Source of the DNA: Parabacteroides sp. PF5-6
Lineage (GTDB): Bacteria; Bacteroidota; Bacteroidia; Bacteroidales; Tannerellaceae
DNA: 64,000 nucleotides
Direction: 5' to 3'
Assembly (NCBI RefSeq): GCF_029504695.1
Contig: NZ_JAQFIN010000003.1
Span: 62,001 to 126,000 of the forward strand
Below are positions 1 through 9,071 of this stretch, one piece after another. Numbering within the stretch: the first letter of the stretch is position 1; every line of letters begins with the position of its first letter. Position numbers and translations under genes: made by a program. The notes under the pieces were generated by a model. It ran no database searches. It saw nothing but the letters and a program-made list of their open reading frames with translations, and was not told where the DNA came from.

Positions 1-2
1 AT

Positions 3-245
3 CCCGCCTTGCCGATCGACGCCATCGAGTATAACAGCCAACGGCGATTCGAAAAGCTTCTGAAAGGCCATTCCTATCTGAATAATTATACGCAGTACAG
101 CGCTTCTGACGCCCATTATCCGGATCAGATCGGCGATCCCTGCGCATTACTCAAAGTCCCTTCACTTACCTTTGAGAATCTGGCGCGTGCCTTTCGCCGG
201 CAGGAGGGCTGTTCGATCTCTTCTACCTTTGGCGGTGAATTCTAA
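3..245 (+). CDS. PHP-domain metal-dependent phosphoesterase, C-terminal fragment
   Basis: Only the last 80 codons lie in the window; the reading frame is open to the left edge, so this is a gene cut by the window and not a broken gene. The piece contains SASDAHYPDQIG, which resembles the C-terminal metal-binding Ser-Asp-Ala-His motif of PHP-family phosphoesterases, followed by a short tail. The next gene starts 6 bp downstream on the same strand, so the two are very likely co-transcribed. Known context: in many anaerobes PHP-domain genes sit with a GHKL ATPase gene beside [FeFe]-hydrogenase operons. Here the hydrogenase genes are about 50 kb away. The substrate cannot be inferred. Confidence 0.72.
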   Translation, partial: PALPIDAIEYNSQRRFEKLLKGHSYLNNYTQYSASDAHYPDQIGDPCALLKVPSLTFENLARAFRRQEGCSISSTFGGEF

Positions 246-251
246 AAGAAA

Positions 252-773
252 ATGAACAACCTGAGTTTTCATATCACAGATATTGTAGCGAATAGTATTC
301 GGGCAGGTGCCACGCAGGTGACGCTTGCCATAGCTGTAAAAGAGACGATTACTATCGAGGTAAAGGATAATGGCTGCGGCATGGATCAGGAAACCCTGCA
401 ACGGGTGACTAATCCTTTCTATACCACCCGCACCACCCGAAAAGTAGGACTGGGCCTGCCTTTCCTGATCCAGAACGCCGAACAGACGGGAGGAAAGGTC
501 GTGATCTCTTCCGTTCCTGGCGAAGGAACCGATGTGTCGGCCCGTTTTATCGCCAGCCATATCGATTGTCCCCCCTGGGGCGACCTGGCGGCAACCGTTG
601 CCACAACAATCACCGGCAATCCCGAAGTGAACATCTGTTTCCGTTATGAAACCGATCAAAACACTTTTATAATTAGTACCGAAGAAATAAAAGAAGCCTT
701 GGATGGCATCCCGCTAAGCCTGCCCAAGGTGACGGTGTGGTTAGAAGAAATGATTCGGGAAAACCTTCATTAA
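252..773 (+). CDS. GHKL-type ATP-binding protein (RsbW/histidine-kinase-like ATPase domain)
   Basis: A 173-residue protein made almost only of a HATPase_c fold. The N box is near residues 15-20 (NSIRAGA), the G1 box is DNGCGMD near residue 40, the F-like box is NPFYTTR and the G2 box is GLGLPF. There is no phospho-acceptor histidine domain, sensor domain or transmembrane segment, so it is a stand-alone ATPase like anti-sigma/switch kinases and not a full histidine kinase. It follows the PHP gene by 6 bp. In anaerobes such pairs are often found near hydrogenase genes and have been guessed to be regulators or accessory factors. That role is inference here, and no partner gene is visible. Confidence 0.8.
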   Translation: MNNLSFHITDIVANSIRAGATQVTLAIAVKETITIEVKDNGCGMDQETLQRVTNPFYTTRTTRKVGLGLPFLIQNAEQTGGKVVISSVPGEGTDVSARFIASHIDCPPWGDLAATVATTITGNPEVNICFRYETDQNTFIISTEEIKEALDGIPLSLPKVTVWLEEMIRENLH

Positions 774-855
774 AGATTTAACTCCTTAAATCTCTTTTCC
801 CCTTAAACTTAAACTCCTTAATCCCCTTAAACTCCTTAAATCCTTTAAACTCCTT
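774..855. repeat. degenerate AT-rich repeat (ttaaactcctt units)
   Basis: The gap between the convergent ATPase and lytic transglycosylase genes consists of repeated, slightly varied copies of TTAAACTCCTTAA, with one-strand C/T bias and units recurring at about 18-20 bp. It resembles slippage-type low-complexity DNA. No open frame and no clear hairpin terminator were seen. It may serve as transcription-termination or spacer DNA between convergent genes, but nothing in the sequence proves a role. Confidence 0.5.
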
Positions 856-2379
856 TTAGGGCTTACTCGTCTTCTCCTTATAATAGTTATAGCGGTTCAT
901 CACCTCATACACGTAGTTCAACGTCTCCCGTCCGCGCAGATAACCGTGCTTGCAGACCGGATCGTTATAATAGGCGGGGTCGCTCTTCCAGCGAATGCAT
1001 TCAGAGATATTCTTATCCCAGACATTAGGATCCAGTTCGTATTTCTCCGCTAAGCGTTGGGCATCGTAGATATGCCCGATACCGGCATTGTAGGAAGCTA
1101 AGGTAAGTTTAATCTTCTCGGTCGGGTCTTCTACTTTAGAAAAGCCCTGACGGAAGCGGCGAAGCACTTCAACTCCGCTACGGATCCCCACTTCCGGGTC
1201 TTTCAGTTCATGCGGACTAACCCCCAGAGCCCGTGCCGTATTGGGCATAATGCCCATCAGTCCTTCCGCACCCGCCCAGGAGACTACCTGCGGATTGAAA
1301 TGCGACTCCTGATAGGCGATAGAGGCTAAGAGCTGCCAGTCCCAACCCAGGAGGGAGGCGTATTTCTTGAAAAGATCATCGTAAGGAGAGATATGCCCGT
1401 CTTTCACTTCGGGCATCGTCGACTCGAGGGGTTGTTTGCTCAGTTCAAAGTAACGCTTAACGATCGCCCGGTAGTTCTGCTTCCCACTTTGTCCGGAAGC
1501 CCATTCATCAATAGCGGCAGCCAATAACGGACTGTGCTTATTTACTGCCCATGAAGAGCGTTGCATAAAGCTAACGGGAAGATCGACGTTGATGTTCCAG
1601 AAGTATGTCTTATTGAGCCGGGCGGTTTTATCGTCGCTGATCGTATAGGGGATTTCGCCCGTAGAGACCATCTCGATCAGGTCTTCCGTTGCAACGGTGT
1701 CCTTGGCGATGTATTGAATATGGATGCCGCCGCCGAGTTCTTTGTTTAGGTTCTCCAACCGGCGGGCATAGCGGGTGTTGGCCTGTACGTGTACTTCTTT
1801 ACCGATCAGCTCCGTCACGTCTTTCAGGATCGTATCGCCCCGGTTGGTCCGTTGCACCAATACTTGCGTCGATTGGGTTTCGCGGCCGCAGAAGAGAACA
1901 GTCTCTTTCAAGGTGTTAGTCACCTGAATGGGGTAGGCCACCACGTCGGCTTCGCCTGCTTGTAACATCTCGATCAGGCGTGAACTGTTCTCTGCCACCT
2001 TGATCTTTAATTTCAACCCCTGACTCCGGGCAAAGTCTTTGATCAGGTCGTATTCATAACCCATCTCATCCATCTTGTACTGGAAGTATGTCGTTGAGCT
2101 ATACAGGGTAACAGCGGTGATTTCCCCTTCTTCAATCAGTTGGGGGAGATCTTTGGATAAAGGCACTGCTTCCTTTTTCTTCTCCCTAGATTGACAAGCG
2201 GATAATGTAATCAGTAAAAGAAAAAAGGTACTCCATTTTAATAGCGATGAAATACTATTTCGGCTCCTCTCCTGGACTCCCACCACCCCGCCCTTCGGGC
2301 ACCCCTCCTCAGGCAGGAGGGGAATTGGGAACCGCCGCTTGCGGTGGTGGAAAGGTTGTTTTTTATGTATTAAAAACAT
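856..2379 (-). CDS. MltF-like membrane-bound lytic transglycosylase, lipoprotein
   Basis: The protein combines a periplasmic solute-binding (SBP_bac_3-like) domain at about residues 75-320 with a C-terminal lytic transglycosylase (SLT) domain, as in MltF, which cuts peptidoglycan glycan strands. The SLT domain shows AYQESHFNP with the likely catalytic glutamate at residue 358 and GLMGIMP after it. A lipobox (LSAC, Cys62) follows a hydrophobic stretch at residues 50-61. The odd point is the N terminus. The first ATG overlaps the stop of rlmD (TAATG), but it places about 48 residues before the signal sequence, and residues 10-34 are read from a REP-like palindrome. The working start may be an internal non-ATG codon, or the element entered the gene. 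The function call is firm, the start is not. Confidence 0.85.
   Translation of the reverse strand: MFLIHKKQPFHHRKRRFPIPLLPEEGCPKGGVVGVQERSRNSISSLLKWSTFFLLLITLSACQSREKKKEAVPLSKDLPQLIEEGEITAVTLYSSTTYFQYKMDEMGYEYDLIKDFARSQGLKLKIKVAENSSRLIEMLQAGEADVVAYPIQVTNTLKETVLFCGRETQSTQVLVQRTNRGDTILKDVTELIGKEVHVQANTRYARRLENLNKELGGGIHIQYIAKDTVATEDLIEMVSTGEIPYTISDDKTARLNKTYFWNINVDLPVSFMQRSSWAVNKHSPLLAAAIDEWASGQSGKQNYRAIVKRYFELSKQPLESTMPEVKDGHISPYDDLFKKYASLLGWDWQLLASIAYQESHFNPQVVSWAGAEGLMGIMPNTARALGVSPHELKDPEVGIRSGVEVLRRFRQGFSKVEDPTEKIKLTLASYNAGIGHIYDAQRLAEKYELDPNVWDKNISECIRWKSDPAYYNDPVCKHGYLRGRETLNYVYEVMNRYNYYKEKTSKP
2280..2350. repeat. REP-like palindromic element inside the 5' end of the transglycosylase gene
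   Basis: About 71 bp with nested hairpins: outer arms CCACCAC (2280-2286) and GTGGTGG (2344-2350), and inner CCCCTCCT (2302-2309) with AGGAGGGG (2315-2322). GCCCTTCGGGC at 2290-2300 is also self-complementary. GC-rich elements of this look are scattered between genes in many Bacteroidetes genomes (from memory). This copy is read in frame as the proline/glycine-rich residues 10-34 of the downstream protein. Confidence 0.65.
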
Positions 2380-3815
2380 TATCTTTTCTCCAATAAGACG
2401 ACGTTCTCCACATGGTGTGTATGGGGGAACATATCGACGGGCTGTACTTTCTTTACAGCATACAGATCGTTGAGTAACTGCAGATCGCGCGCCTGTGTCG
2501 CCGGGTTACAGCTTACATACACAATCCGCTCGGGAGCAGCAAACAAGATAGTCTTGATCACATCATCGTGCATGCCGGCACGGGGCGGATCGGTAATGAT
2601 CACATCCGGACGGCCATGTTCCGTGATAAAGTCTTCATTGAGGATATCTTTCATGTCACCGGCGAAGAACAAGGTGTTTTCTATCTTGTTGTAGGCGGAG
2701 TTCACCTTGGCATCTTCGATCGCTTCGGGCACGTATTCGATGCCAATCACCTTACGCGCCTGGCGGGAAACGAAGTTGGCAATCGTGCCTGTACCGGTGT
2801 ATAAGTCGTACACCAATTCATCACCGGTCAGGCCGGCAAATTCGCGTGCGACCTTATATAAGGTATACGCCTGCTCGCTATTGGTCTGATAGAACGACTT
2901 GGGACCGATCTTAAAGGAAAGGCCTTCCATTTGTTCGATGATATGGTCTTTGCCGTGGAAGACGATCACGTCCTGATCGGTTATCGTATCGTTGGCCTTG
3001 CCATTGATCACATATTGCAGGGAAGTGATTTCCGGGAACTGCTCCACCAGGTAGGAGAGGAGCGCCTCGCAGCGTTCGCGGTCTTCGTAGAAGAATACGA
3101 CCACCACCATCAGATCACCGGTCGAAGTGGTACGAATCATCAACGTACGCATCAGTCCTTCCTGATTGCGCAAGTCGAAGAACGGATAACCTTCATGGCT
3201 CAGGCAGTACTCCCGAACAGCCAGACGGATCCGGTTGGAGATGTCATCCTGTAGCCAACACTTGCGGATATCCAATACCTTGTCGAACATACCCGGGATA
3301 TGGAAACCCAGGCCATCCATCGCAAACGACTCGCCCGACTTGATCTGCTCTTCGGTCAGCCAACGCTTATTCGAGAAAGTGTACTCCAGTTTATTGCGGT
3401 AGAACGTCGTTCGCTCCGATCCCAGAATAGGGAATACCTCTTCGGCTTCGATCTTCCCGATGCGGGTCAGGTTGTCGATCACCTGTTTGTGTTTATGGCG
3501 GATCTGCTCTTCGTAAGGGATATGTTGCCACTTACAGCCTCCACACGTACCGAAGTGTTCGCAAAAAGGCTCGCTTCGTTGCTCGGAATATGTATGGAAA
3601 AAGACGGCTCGTCCTTCCGCATATTTGTTTTTTTTACGGGTTATCTGGATGTCTACTACGTCGCCGGGAGCGACAAAAGGTACAAAGACTACTTTCTCAT
3701 CTACTTTCGCAATCGCCTTACCCTCAGCGGCTATATCGGTTATTTCTACCTTTTCCAACAGGGGGAGCTGTTTGTTTTTCCTTGCCAATGTTTTTACGTT
3801 TAAAAATTTCGCCAC
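2379..3815 (-). CDS. rlmD: 23S rRNA (uracil-5-)-methyltransferase, RlmD/RumA family
   Basis: A SAM-dependent enzyme that methylates a uracil C5 in 23S rRNA. An N-terminal TRAM domain (about residues 15-75) is followed by the cysteine cluster FCEHFGTCGGCKW, the iron-sulfur site of this family, then the Rossmann methyltransferase domain with YDLYTGTGTIANF (SAM binding). ITDPPRAGM and VSCNPATQ carry the catalytic machinery, with the nucleophilic cysteine near residue 436. At 478 residues it is normal for Bacteroidetes members. The stop codon overlaps the first ATG of the next gene by one base, which suggests translational coupling. RlmD and the related RlmC cannot be separated with full certainty from sequence alone. 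Confidence 0.92.
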   Translation of the reverse strand: MAKFLNVKTLARKNKQLPLLEKVEITDIAAEGKAIAKVDEKVVFVPFVAPGDVVDIQITRKKNKYAEGRAVFFHTYSEQRSEPFCEHFGTCGGCKWQHIPYEEQIRHKHKQVIDNLTRIGKIEAEEVFPILGSERTTFYRNKLEYTFSNKRWLTEEQIKSGESFAMDGLGFHIPGMFDKVLDIRKCWLQDDISNRIRLAVREYCLSHEGYPFFDLRNQEGLMRTLMIRTTSTGDLMVVVVFFYEDRERCEALLSYLVEQFPEITSLQYVINGKANDTITDQDVIVFHGKDHIIEQMEGLSFKIGPKSFYQTNSEQAYTLYKVAREFAGLTGDELVYDLYTGTGTIANFVSRQARKVIGIEYVPEAIEDAKVNSAYNKIENTLFFAGDMKDILNEDFITEHGRPDVIITDPPRAGMHDDVIKTILFAAPERIVYVSCNPATQARDLQLLNDLYAVKKVQPVDMFPHTHHVENVVLLEKR

Positions 3816-3922
3816 GCAAATGTACGCATTTAAGCTTTATCTCTGCTTCCATATAGTTATAAAACACATTATTAATTCTTTTTCACGATTGAAAGTTATG
3901 CTGTGAATTAGAGAACTATTCG

Positions 3923-3930
3923 TATCTTTG
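3923..3930 (+). promoter_or_regulatory. Bacteroidetes -7 box (TATCTTTG) for ppdK
   Basis: TATCTTTG matches the TAnnTTTG consensus exactly and lies 70 bp before the chosen ppdK ATG. A -33 box is weak. Its position supports the start at 4000 over the upstream in-frame start at 3928, which would lie inside the promoter. Confidence 0.65.
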
Positions 3931-3999
3931 CAAACTCGACATGGCAAAAGCGAGAGGAAAGCCAACTATTATACTATATACACTATCTTATTTATTCTT

Positions 4000-6720
4000 A
4001 TGGAAAGAAAAAGAGTTTACACTTTCGGCAATGGAAAGGCCGAAGGAAAAGCAGAGATGAAAAACCTGCTGGGAGGAAAAGGTGCTAACCTTGCTGAAAT
4101 GAACCTGATCGGCGTACCCGTGCCTCCGGGATTTACGATCACAACCGAAGTCTGCTCCGAGTACTATGAACTGGGCAAAGACAAGGTGGTTGAATTACTT
4201 AAGACCGATGTGGAGAAGGCAATTAAAGAGATTGAGGGACTGATGAACTCCAAGTTTGGTGATATAGAAAACCCGTTACTTGTTTCCGTTCGTTCAGGCG
4301 CACGCGCTTCGATGCCGGGTATGATGGATACGATCCTGAACCTGGGGTTGAACGACGAAGTGGTGGAAGGAATGACACGCAAAACAGGGAATGCCCGTTT
4401 TGCCTGGGACTCTTACCGTCGTTTTGTGCAGATGTATGGCGACGTGGTATTGGGTATGAAACCCACCAGCAAAGAGGAGATCGATCCGTTTGAAGCGATC
4501 ATCGAAGAAGTAAAAGAAGCCAAAGGTGTTCATCTGGACAATGAATTGTCGGTGGATGACCTGAAAGAACTGGTGCGTAAGTTCAAAGCGGCTGTCAAAG
4601 AACAGACCGGCAAAGACTTCCCGACCGATGCCTACGAACAGTTGTGGGGTGCCGTTTGTTCGGTATTCGACTCCTGGATGAACGACCGTGCTATCCTCTA
4701 TCGCAAGATGGAAGGTATTCCTGCTGAGTGGGGAACGGCCGTGAACGTACAAGCGATGGTCTTCGGTAATATGGGTGAGTCTTCCGCTACAGGTGTATGT
4801 TTCTCTCGCGATGCCGGAAACGGAGACGATGAGTTCAACGGTGAATACCTGATCAACGCACAGGGTGAAGACGTAGTGGCCGGTATCCGTACGCCGCAAC
4901 AGATCACCAAGGCCGGTTCACAGGTATGGGCCGAGCGTGCCGGTATCCCTGAAGAAGAACGCGCCACAAAGTATCCTTCTATGGAAGAAGCGATGCCGGA
5001 GATCTATAAAGAACTGGATGCCATCCAAACGAAACTGGAGAACCACTACCGCGACATGCAGGATATGGAATTCACCGTTCAGGAAGGCAAGCTCTGGTTC
5101 TTGCAAACCCGTAACGGGAAACGTACCGGTGCAGCAATGGTAAAGATCGCTATGGACCTGTTGCGTCAGGGCATGATCGACGAAAAGACTGCATTAATGC
5201 GTATCGAGCCGTTGAAACTCGACGAACTGCTTCACCCGGTATTCGACAAAGCTGCCTTGAAGAGTGCAAAAGTATTGGCCAAAGGGCTTCCGGCTTCTCC
5301 GGGTGCGGCAACGGGCCAGATCGTATTCTTCGCCGAAGACGCGACCGAATGGTATAAAGCCGGTAAAAAGGTCATGCTGGTTCGTATCGAAACCTCTCCC
5401 GAAGACTTGGCCGGTATGGCGGCTGCCGAAGGAATCCTTACCGCTCGTGGTGGGATGACTTCTCACGCTGCTGTTGTGGCACGTGGTATGGGCAAGTGCT
5501 GTGTATCCGGAGCAGGCGCTTTGAATATCGACTACAAGAAGAAAACCATAGAGATCGATGGCCGCGTATTCAACGAAGGCGACTTTATCTCTTTGAACGG
5601 AACGACCGGTGAAGTATACGACGGCCAGGTGAAAACGATGGAAGCCGAAGTAACCGGCGACTTCGAAGAACTGATGAAACTGGCGGATAAATATACCAAG
5701 ATGGGCGTTCGTACCAATGCGGATACGCCGCACGATGCAACGGTAGCCCGTAACTTTGGTGCTTGCGGTATCGGTCTTTGCCGTACGGAACATATGTTCT
5801 TTGAAGGCGATAAGATCCGTGCCATGCGCGAGATGATTCTGGCCGACTCGTTGGAAGACCGTAAGAAAGCGTTGGAGAAACTCTTGCCGTATCAGAAAGA
5901 AGACTTCAAAGGTATCTTCAAAGCGATGCACGACTGTCCGGTGACTGTACGTCTGTTGGATCCTCCTTTGCATGAGTTCGTTCCCCACGATGATAAAGGC
6001 CAGAACGAAATGGCGGAAGCTATGGGCTTGCCGGTGGAAACGATTCGTCGTCGTGTAGAAGCCTTGGTAGAGTTCAACCCGATGCTGGGACACCGTGGTT
6101 GCCGTTTGGGTAATACCTATCCTGAAATTACGGAAATGCAAACCCGCGCGATCCTTGGCGCTGCTTTGGAACTGAAGAAAGAAGGCGTAACGGCTATTCC
6201 TGAAATCATGGTGCCGCTGACCGGTATCGTATACGAATTCCTGGAACAGGAAAAGATCATCCGTGACACCGCCAAGGCGCTGTTCGCTGAAATGGGTGAT
6301 GAGATCGATTTCAAGGTGGGAACAATGATCGAGATCCCACGTGCCGCCTTGACTGCCGACCGTATCGCTTCGCATGCCGAGTTCTTCTCGTTCGGAACAA
6401 ACGACTTGACGCAGATGACCTTTGGTTACTCTCGCGACGATATCGCTTCCTTCCTGCCGATCTACCTGGAAAAGAAGATCCTGAAGTTCGACCCGTTCCA
6501 AGTGTTAGACCAGAACGGCGTAGGCCAATTGGTACGTATGGCAACCGAGAAAGGCCGCGCAGCACGTGCTGACCTGAAATGCGGTATCTGCGGCGAACAT
6601 GGTGGCGAACCTTCTTCGGTGAAGTTCTGCCATAAGGTAGGTCTGAACTACGTCTCCTGCTCACCGTTCCGTGTGCCTATCGCCCGCGTATCGGCTGCTC
6701 AGGCTGCTTTGGAAGACTAA
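4000..6720 (+). CDS. ppdK: pyruvate, phosphate dikinase
   Basis: Interconverts pyruvate, ATP and phosphate with PEP, AMP and pyrophosphate; in fermentative anaerobes it links glycolysis and gluconeogenesis using PPi. Full-length at 906 residues. The N-terminal ATP-grasp domain begins with GGKGANLAEM. The swivelling phosphohistidine domain has GGMTSHAAVVARGMGK, with the phospho-accepting His at residue 489. The C-terminal PEP/pyruvate barrel ends with CGICGEHGGEP, the catalytic Cys being residue 864. The ATG at 4000 gives the normal N terminus MERKRVYTFG and follows the -7 box. A longer frame from 3928 adds 24 residues without family match. It stands alone and is closed by a strong hairpin terminator. 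Confidence 0.97.
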   Translation: MERKRVYTFGNGKAEGKAEMKNLLGGKGANLAEMNLIGVPVPPGFTITTEVCSEYYELGKDKVVELLKTDVEKAIKEIEGLMNSKFGDIENPLLVSVRSGARASMPGMMDTILNLGLNDEVVEGMTRKTGNARFAWDSYRRFVQMYGDVVLGMKPTSKEEIDPFEAIIEEVKEAKGVHLDNELSVDDLKELVRKFKAAVKEQTGKDFPTDAYEQLWGAVCSVFDSWMNDRAILYRKMEGIPAEWGTAVNVQAMVFGNMGESSATGVCFSRDAGNGDDEFNGEYLINAQGEDVVAGIRTPQQITKAGSQVWAERAGIPEEERATKYPSMEEAMPEIYKELDAIQTKLENHYRDMQDMEFTVQEGKLWFLQTRNGKRTGAAMVKIAMDLLRQGMIDEKTALMRIEPLKLDELLHPVFDKAALKSAKVLAKGLPASPGAATGQIVFFAEDATEWYKAGKKVMLVRIETSPEDLAGMAAAEGILTARGGMTSHAAVVARGMGKCCVSGAGALNIDYKKKTIEIDGRVFNEGDFISLNGTTGEVYDGQVKTMEAEVTGDFEELMKLADKYTKMGVRTNADTPHDATVARNFGACGIGLCRTEHMFFEGDKIRAMREMILADSLEDRKKALEKLLPYQKEDFKGIFKAMHDCPVTVRLLDPPLHEFVPHDDKGQNEMAEAMGLPVETIRRRVEALVEFNPMLGHRGCRLGNTYPEITEMQTRAILGAALELKKEGVTAIPEIMVPLTGIVYEFLEQEKIIRDTAKALFAEMGDEIDFKVGTMIEIPRAALTADRIASHAEFFSFGTNDLTQMTFGYSRDDIASFLPIYLEKKILKFDPFQVLDQNGVGQLVRMATEKGRAARADLKCGICGEHGGEPSSVKFCHKVGLNYVSCSPFRVPIARVSAAQAALED

Positions 6721-6740
6721 GAATCTTTGAGAATACATAC

Positions 6741-6777
6741 AAAAAGAGATCGTTCCCTCGAGGGACGATCTCTTTTT
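6741..6777. terminator. bidirectional hairpin terminator between ppdK and htpG
   Basis: Arms AAAAAGAGATCGT and ACGATCTCTTTTT enclose a second short stem (CCCTCGAGGG). There is an A run on one side and a T run on the other, so it can end transcription of both convergent genes. Confidence 0.85.
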
Positions 6778-6800
6778 ATATACCCTTTATATATCCTTTT

Positions 6801-8852
6801 TTATCCGATCATCTGTACGCTGCGTTTGATGAAACGGCTCAGGGCTTCGCCTTTGAGCATGCCGTTACCCAATAGGGCAAGGTCGATCAATTCGCTTACC
6901 AGGTTGTTGGAGGCGGCATATTCGGAAATGATGCTATCACGCTGTTCACGTAGTTCATCCAACTTTTTGTTCGTATTCGTCATATCTTCTTTCTCCTGCG
7001 TACTGATCTCTTCTTCTTTCTTATCTTTCTGAGACTCACGCAGATCGGCCTGACGGGCTTCCCAGCCTTTGATATCAGCGGTGATAGGCGCCAGTTTCTC
7101 ATTCAGAGCAATTTCTTCGTCGGCCAATACTTTTTGGATCAGGGCATGGTCGGTATTCAATACCAGGTTGTAGCTGTCGGGCAGTTCACCATAGAACGAC
7201 ATGCCCGGTTGCATCGCCGCCATATCGCGCATCCGGCGCATATATTCGCCTTGCGTGAGCATGACCGGATTCGCATTTTCCCCCAGAGCTTCGAAAGCAA
7301 CCATAAACTCAGTCTTTTCCATCTTTGGCATCTGGCTCTTAAACATTTGGTTCAGCGCGTTTTGCTGCTCTTGATCTAAAGTAATCTTACCGTTCTCTTC
7401 TTTGCGGATCAGGTTGTCGACCACATCACTGTCGACCCGGACAAAACGGGTCTTTTCGAACTTCTGTTCCAACTGCCCGATCACGTGCGAATCCAGTTGA
7501 CCGTCCATAAACAAGACACTGTAGCCTTTGTCTTTCGCGGCGTGGATATAGCTGTACTGTTCTTCTTTACTGTTGGTGTAGAGATAGATCAGGTTGCCTT
7601 CTTTGTCGGTTTGATTGCTTTCGGTCAGTGTCCGGTATTCTTCGAAAGTGAAATACTTATCGTCCACATCTTTTAATAAAGCGAACTTGGCGGCACGTTC
7701 GTAGAACTTCTCATCCGACAGCATACCGTATTGGATAAAGAGTTTCAAGCTGTCCCATTTCTCTTCGAAGGAAGGGCGATCTTTCTTGAAGATCTCTTCC
7801 AGGCGGTCGGACACCTTCTTGGTGATATGGCTGGAGATCTTCTTCACGTTTTGATCGCTTTGCAGGTAGGAACGGGAAACGTTCAGCGGAATATCCGGTG
7901 AGTCGATCACCCCGTGCAACAAAGTCAGGAATTCGGGTACGATACCTTCCACCGAGTCGGTAACGAACACCTGGTTGCAATACAACTGAATCTTGTTGCG
8001 GTGCAGGTCCATATTGCTCTTGATGCGCGGGAAATAAAGGATACCGGTCAGGTTGAAGGGATAATCCACATTCAGATGGATCCAGAACAGCGGTTCTTCG
8101 CTCATCGGATAAAGATCCTGATAGAACTTTTTATAGTCTTCGTCGGTCATCTCGGCCGGCTTACGGGTCCATGCCGGCGTGGTGTCGTTGATGATATTGT
8201 CTTCATCCGTATCGACATACTTACCATCTTTCCATTCCTGTTTCTTGCCAAAAGCGATAGGCACCGGAAGGAAGCGGCAGTATTTGGTCAATAGACCTTC
8301 CAACTTCTGTTTGTTCAGGAAATCTTTACTTTCGTCGTCGATATAGAGAATGATATCCGTTCCGCGGTCTTCTTTTTCAGTCTCTTCCATCGTATATTCG
8401 GGCGAACCGTCGCAGCTCCACTTCATGGCGACCGCATTCTCCTGATGGGAGCGGGTGATGATCTCTACCCGTTTGGAAACCATAAAAGAAGAATAGAAAC
8501 CCAGCCCGAAATGCCCGATAATGGAAGCGGCATCGTTCTTGTATTTCTCTACAAACTCTTCCGCACCTGAGAAAGCGATCTGATTGATATATTTATCGAT
8601 CTCATCGCCTGTCATACCGATGCCCCGGTCGGAGATCGTTATTTTCTCTTCGTCAAACTTCACGCGAACGGTCAGATCACCCAGTTCACCTTTGAACTCG
8701 CCGACAGAAGCCAGTGTTTTCAGCTTTTGCGTCGCATCGACCGCGTTGGATACTAACTCACGTAAGAAAATCTCATTGTCACTGTAAAGGAACTTCTTGA
8801 TAATGGGGAAGATGTTTTCACTTGTAACACCAATGTTTCCTTGTTTACTCAT
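6801..8852 (-). CDS. htpG: molecular chaperone HtpG (Hsp90)
   Basis: Bacterial Hsp90, an ATP-driven cytosolic chaperone. The N-terminal GHKL ATPase domain shows LRELVSNAVDATQKL (the ATP-binding N box), DRGIGMTGDEI and GHFGLGFYSSFMV (lid and glycine motifs). The middle domain contains the NVSRSYLQSD arginine loop, which contacts the gamma phosphate. The C-terminal dimerisation domain follows. At 683 residues it is slightly longer than E. coli HtpG (624), as usual for Bacteroidetes. It is a single-gene unit, divergent from the antiporter gene with a 219-bp gap between them. I could not find a clear promoter box on this strand. Confidence 0.97.
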   Translation of the reverse strand: MSKQGNIGVTSENIFPIIKKFLYSDNEIFLRELVSNAVDATQKLKTLASVGEFKGELGDLTVRVKFDEEKITISDRGIGMTGDEIDKYINQIAFSGAEEFVEKYKNDAASIIGHFGLGFYSSFMVSKRVEIITRSHQENAVAMKWSCDGSPEYTMEETEKEDRGTDIILYIDDESKDFLNKQKLEGLLTKYCRFLPVPIAFGKKQEWKDGKYVDTDEDNIINDTTPAWTRKPAEMTDEDYKKFYQDLYPMSEEPLFWIHLNVDYPFNLTGILYFPRIKSNMDLHRNKIQLYCNQVFVTDSVEGIVPEFLTLLHGVIDSPDIPLNVSRSYLQSDQNVKKISSHITKKVSDRLEEIFKKDRPSFEEKWDSLKLFIQYGMLSDEKFYERAAKFALLKDVDDKYFTFEEYRTLTESNQTDKEGNLIYLYTNSKEEQYSYIHAAKDKGYSVLFMDGQLDSHVIGQLEQKFEKTRFVRVDSDVVDNLIRKEENGKITLDQEQQNALNQMFKSQMPKMEKTEFMVAFEALGENANPVMLTQGEYMRRMRDMAAMQPGMSFYGELPDSYNLVLNTDHALIQKVLADEEIALNEKLAPITADIKGWEARQADLRESQKDKKEEEISTQEKEDMTNTNKKLDELREQRDSIISEYAASNNLVSELIDLALLGNGMLKGEALSRFIKRSVQMIG

Positions 8853-9019
8853 AATTTCTTTTATTTAATATATATTGGTTGTTTTACTTCTTATTAAAGT
8901 TGAACCCACTTCGGGGTAGCCACTCGCTATTCTTATCAGCAAAATAAATGCCAAAGGCCTTAATCGCTCTCTTTTTATCTAATTCTGCCAATTTTGCAGT
9001 GTCAGATCTGTCACCTTCT

Positions 9020-9050
9020 ATTGCAAAATTCCTCCTTTTTCGTATCTTTG
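9020..9050 (+). promoter_or_regulatory. Bacteroidetes promoter for the antiporter gene
   Basis: ATTG at 9020-9023, a 19-bp spacer, then TATCTTTG at 9043-9050, which is an exact TAnnTTTG -7 box. The start codon follows 21 bp later. The rest of the 8853-9071 gap shows nothing else I can name. Confidence 0.75.
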
Positions 9051-9071
9051 TAACATAAATAAAATCTGACT

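Noticed and set aside
162-659. ORF on the minus strand across the GHKL ATPase gene
   Set aside because: It is the reverse-strand shadow of a gene with all GHKL motifs intact.
3928-3999. Upstream start for ppdK adding 24 residues
   Set aside because: It would place the -7 box inside the coding region and the added residues do not match the family, which begins near MERKRVYTFG.
5194-6501. Long antisense open frame opposite ppdK (about 435 codons)
   Set aside because: Composition is that of a frame shadow of a conserved gene on the other strand, with no recognisable domain and no promoter.
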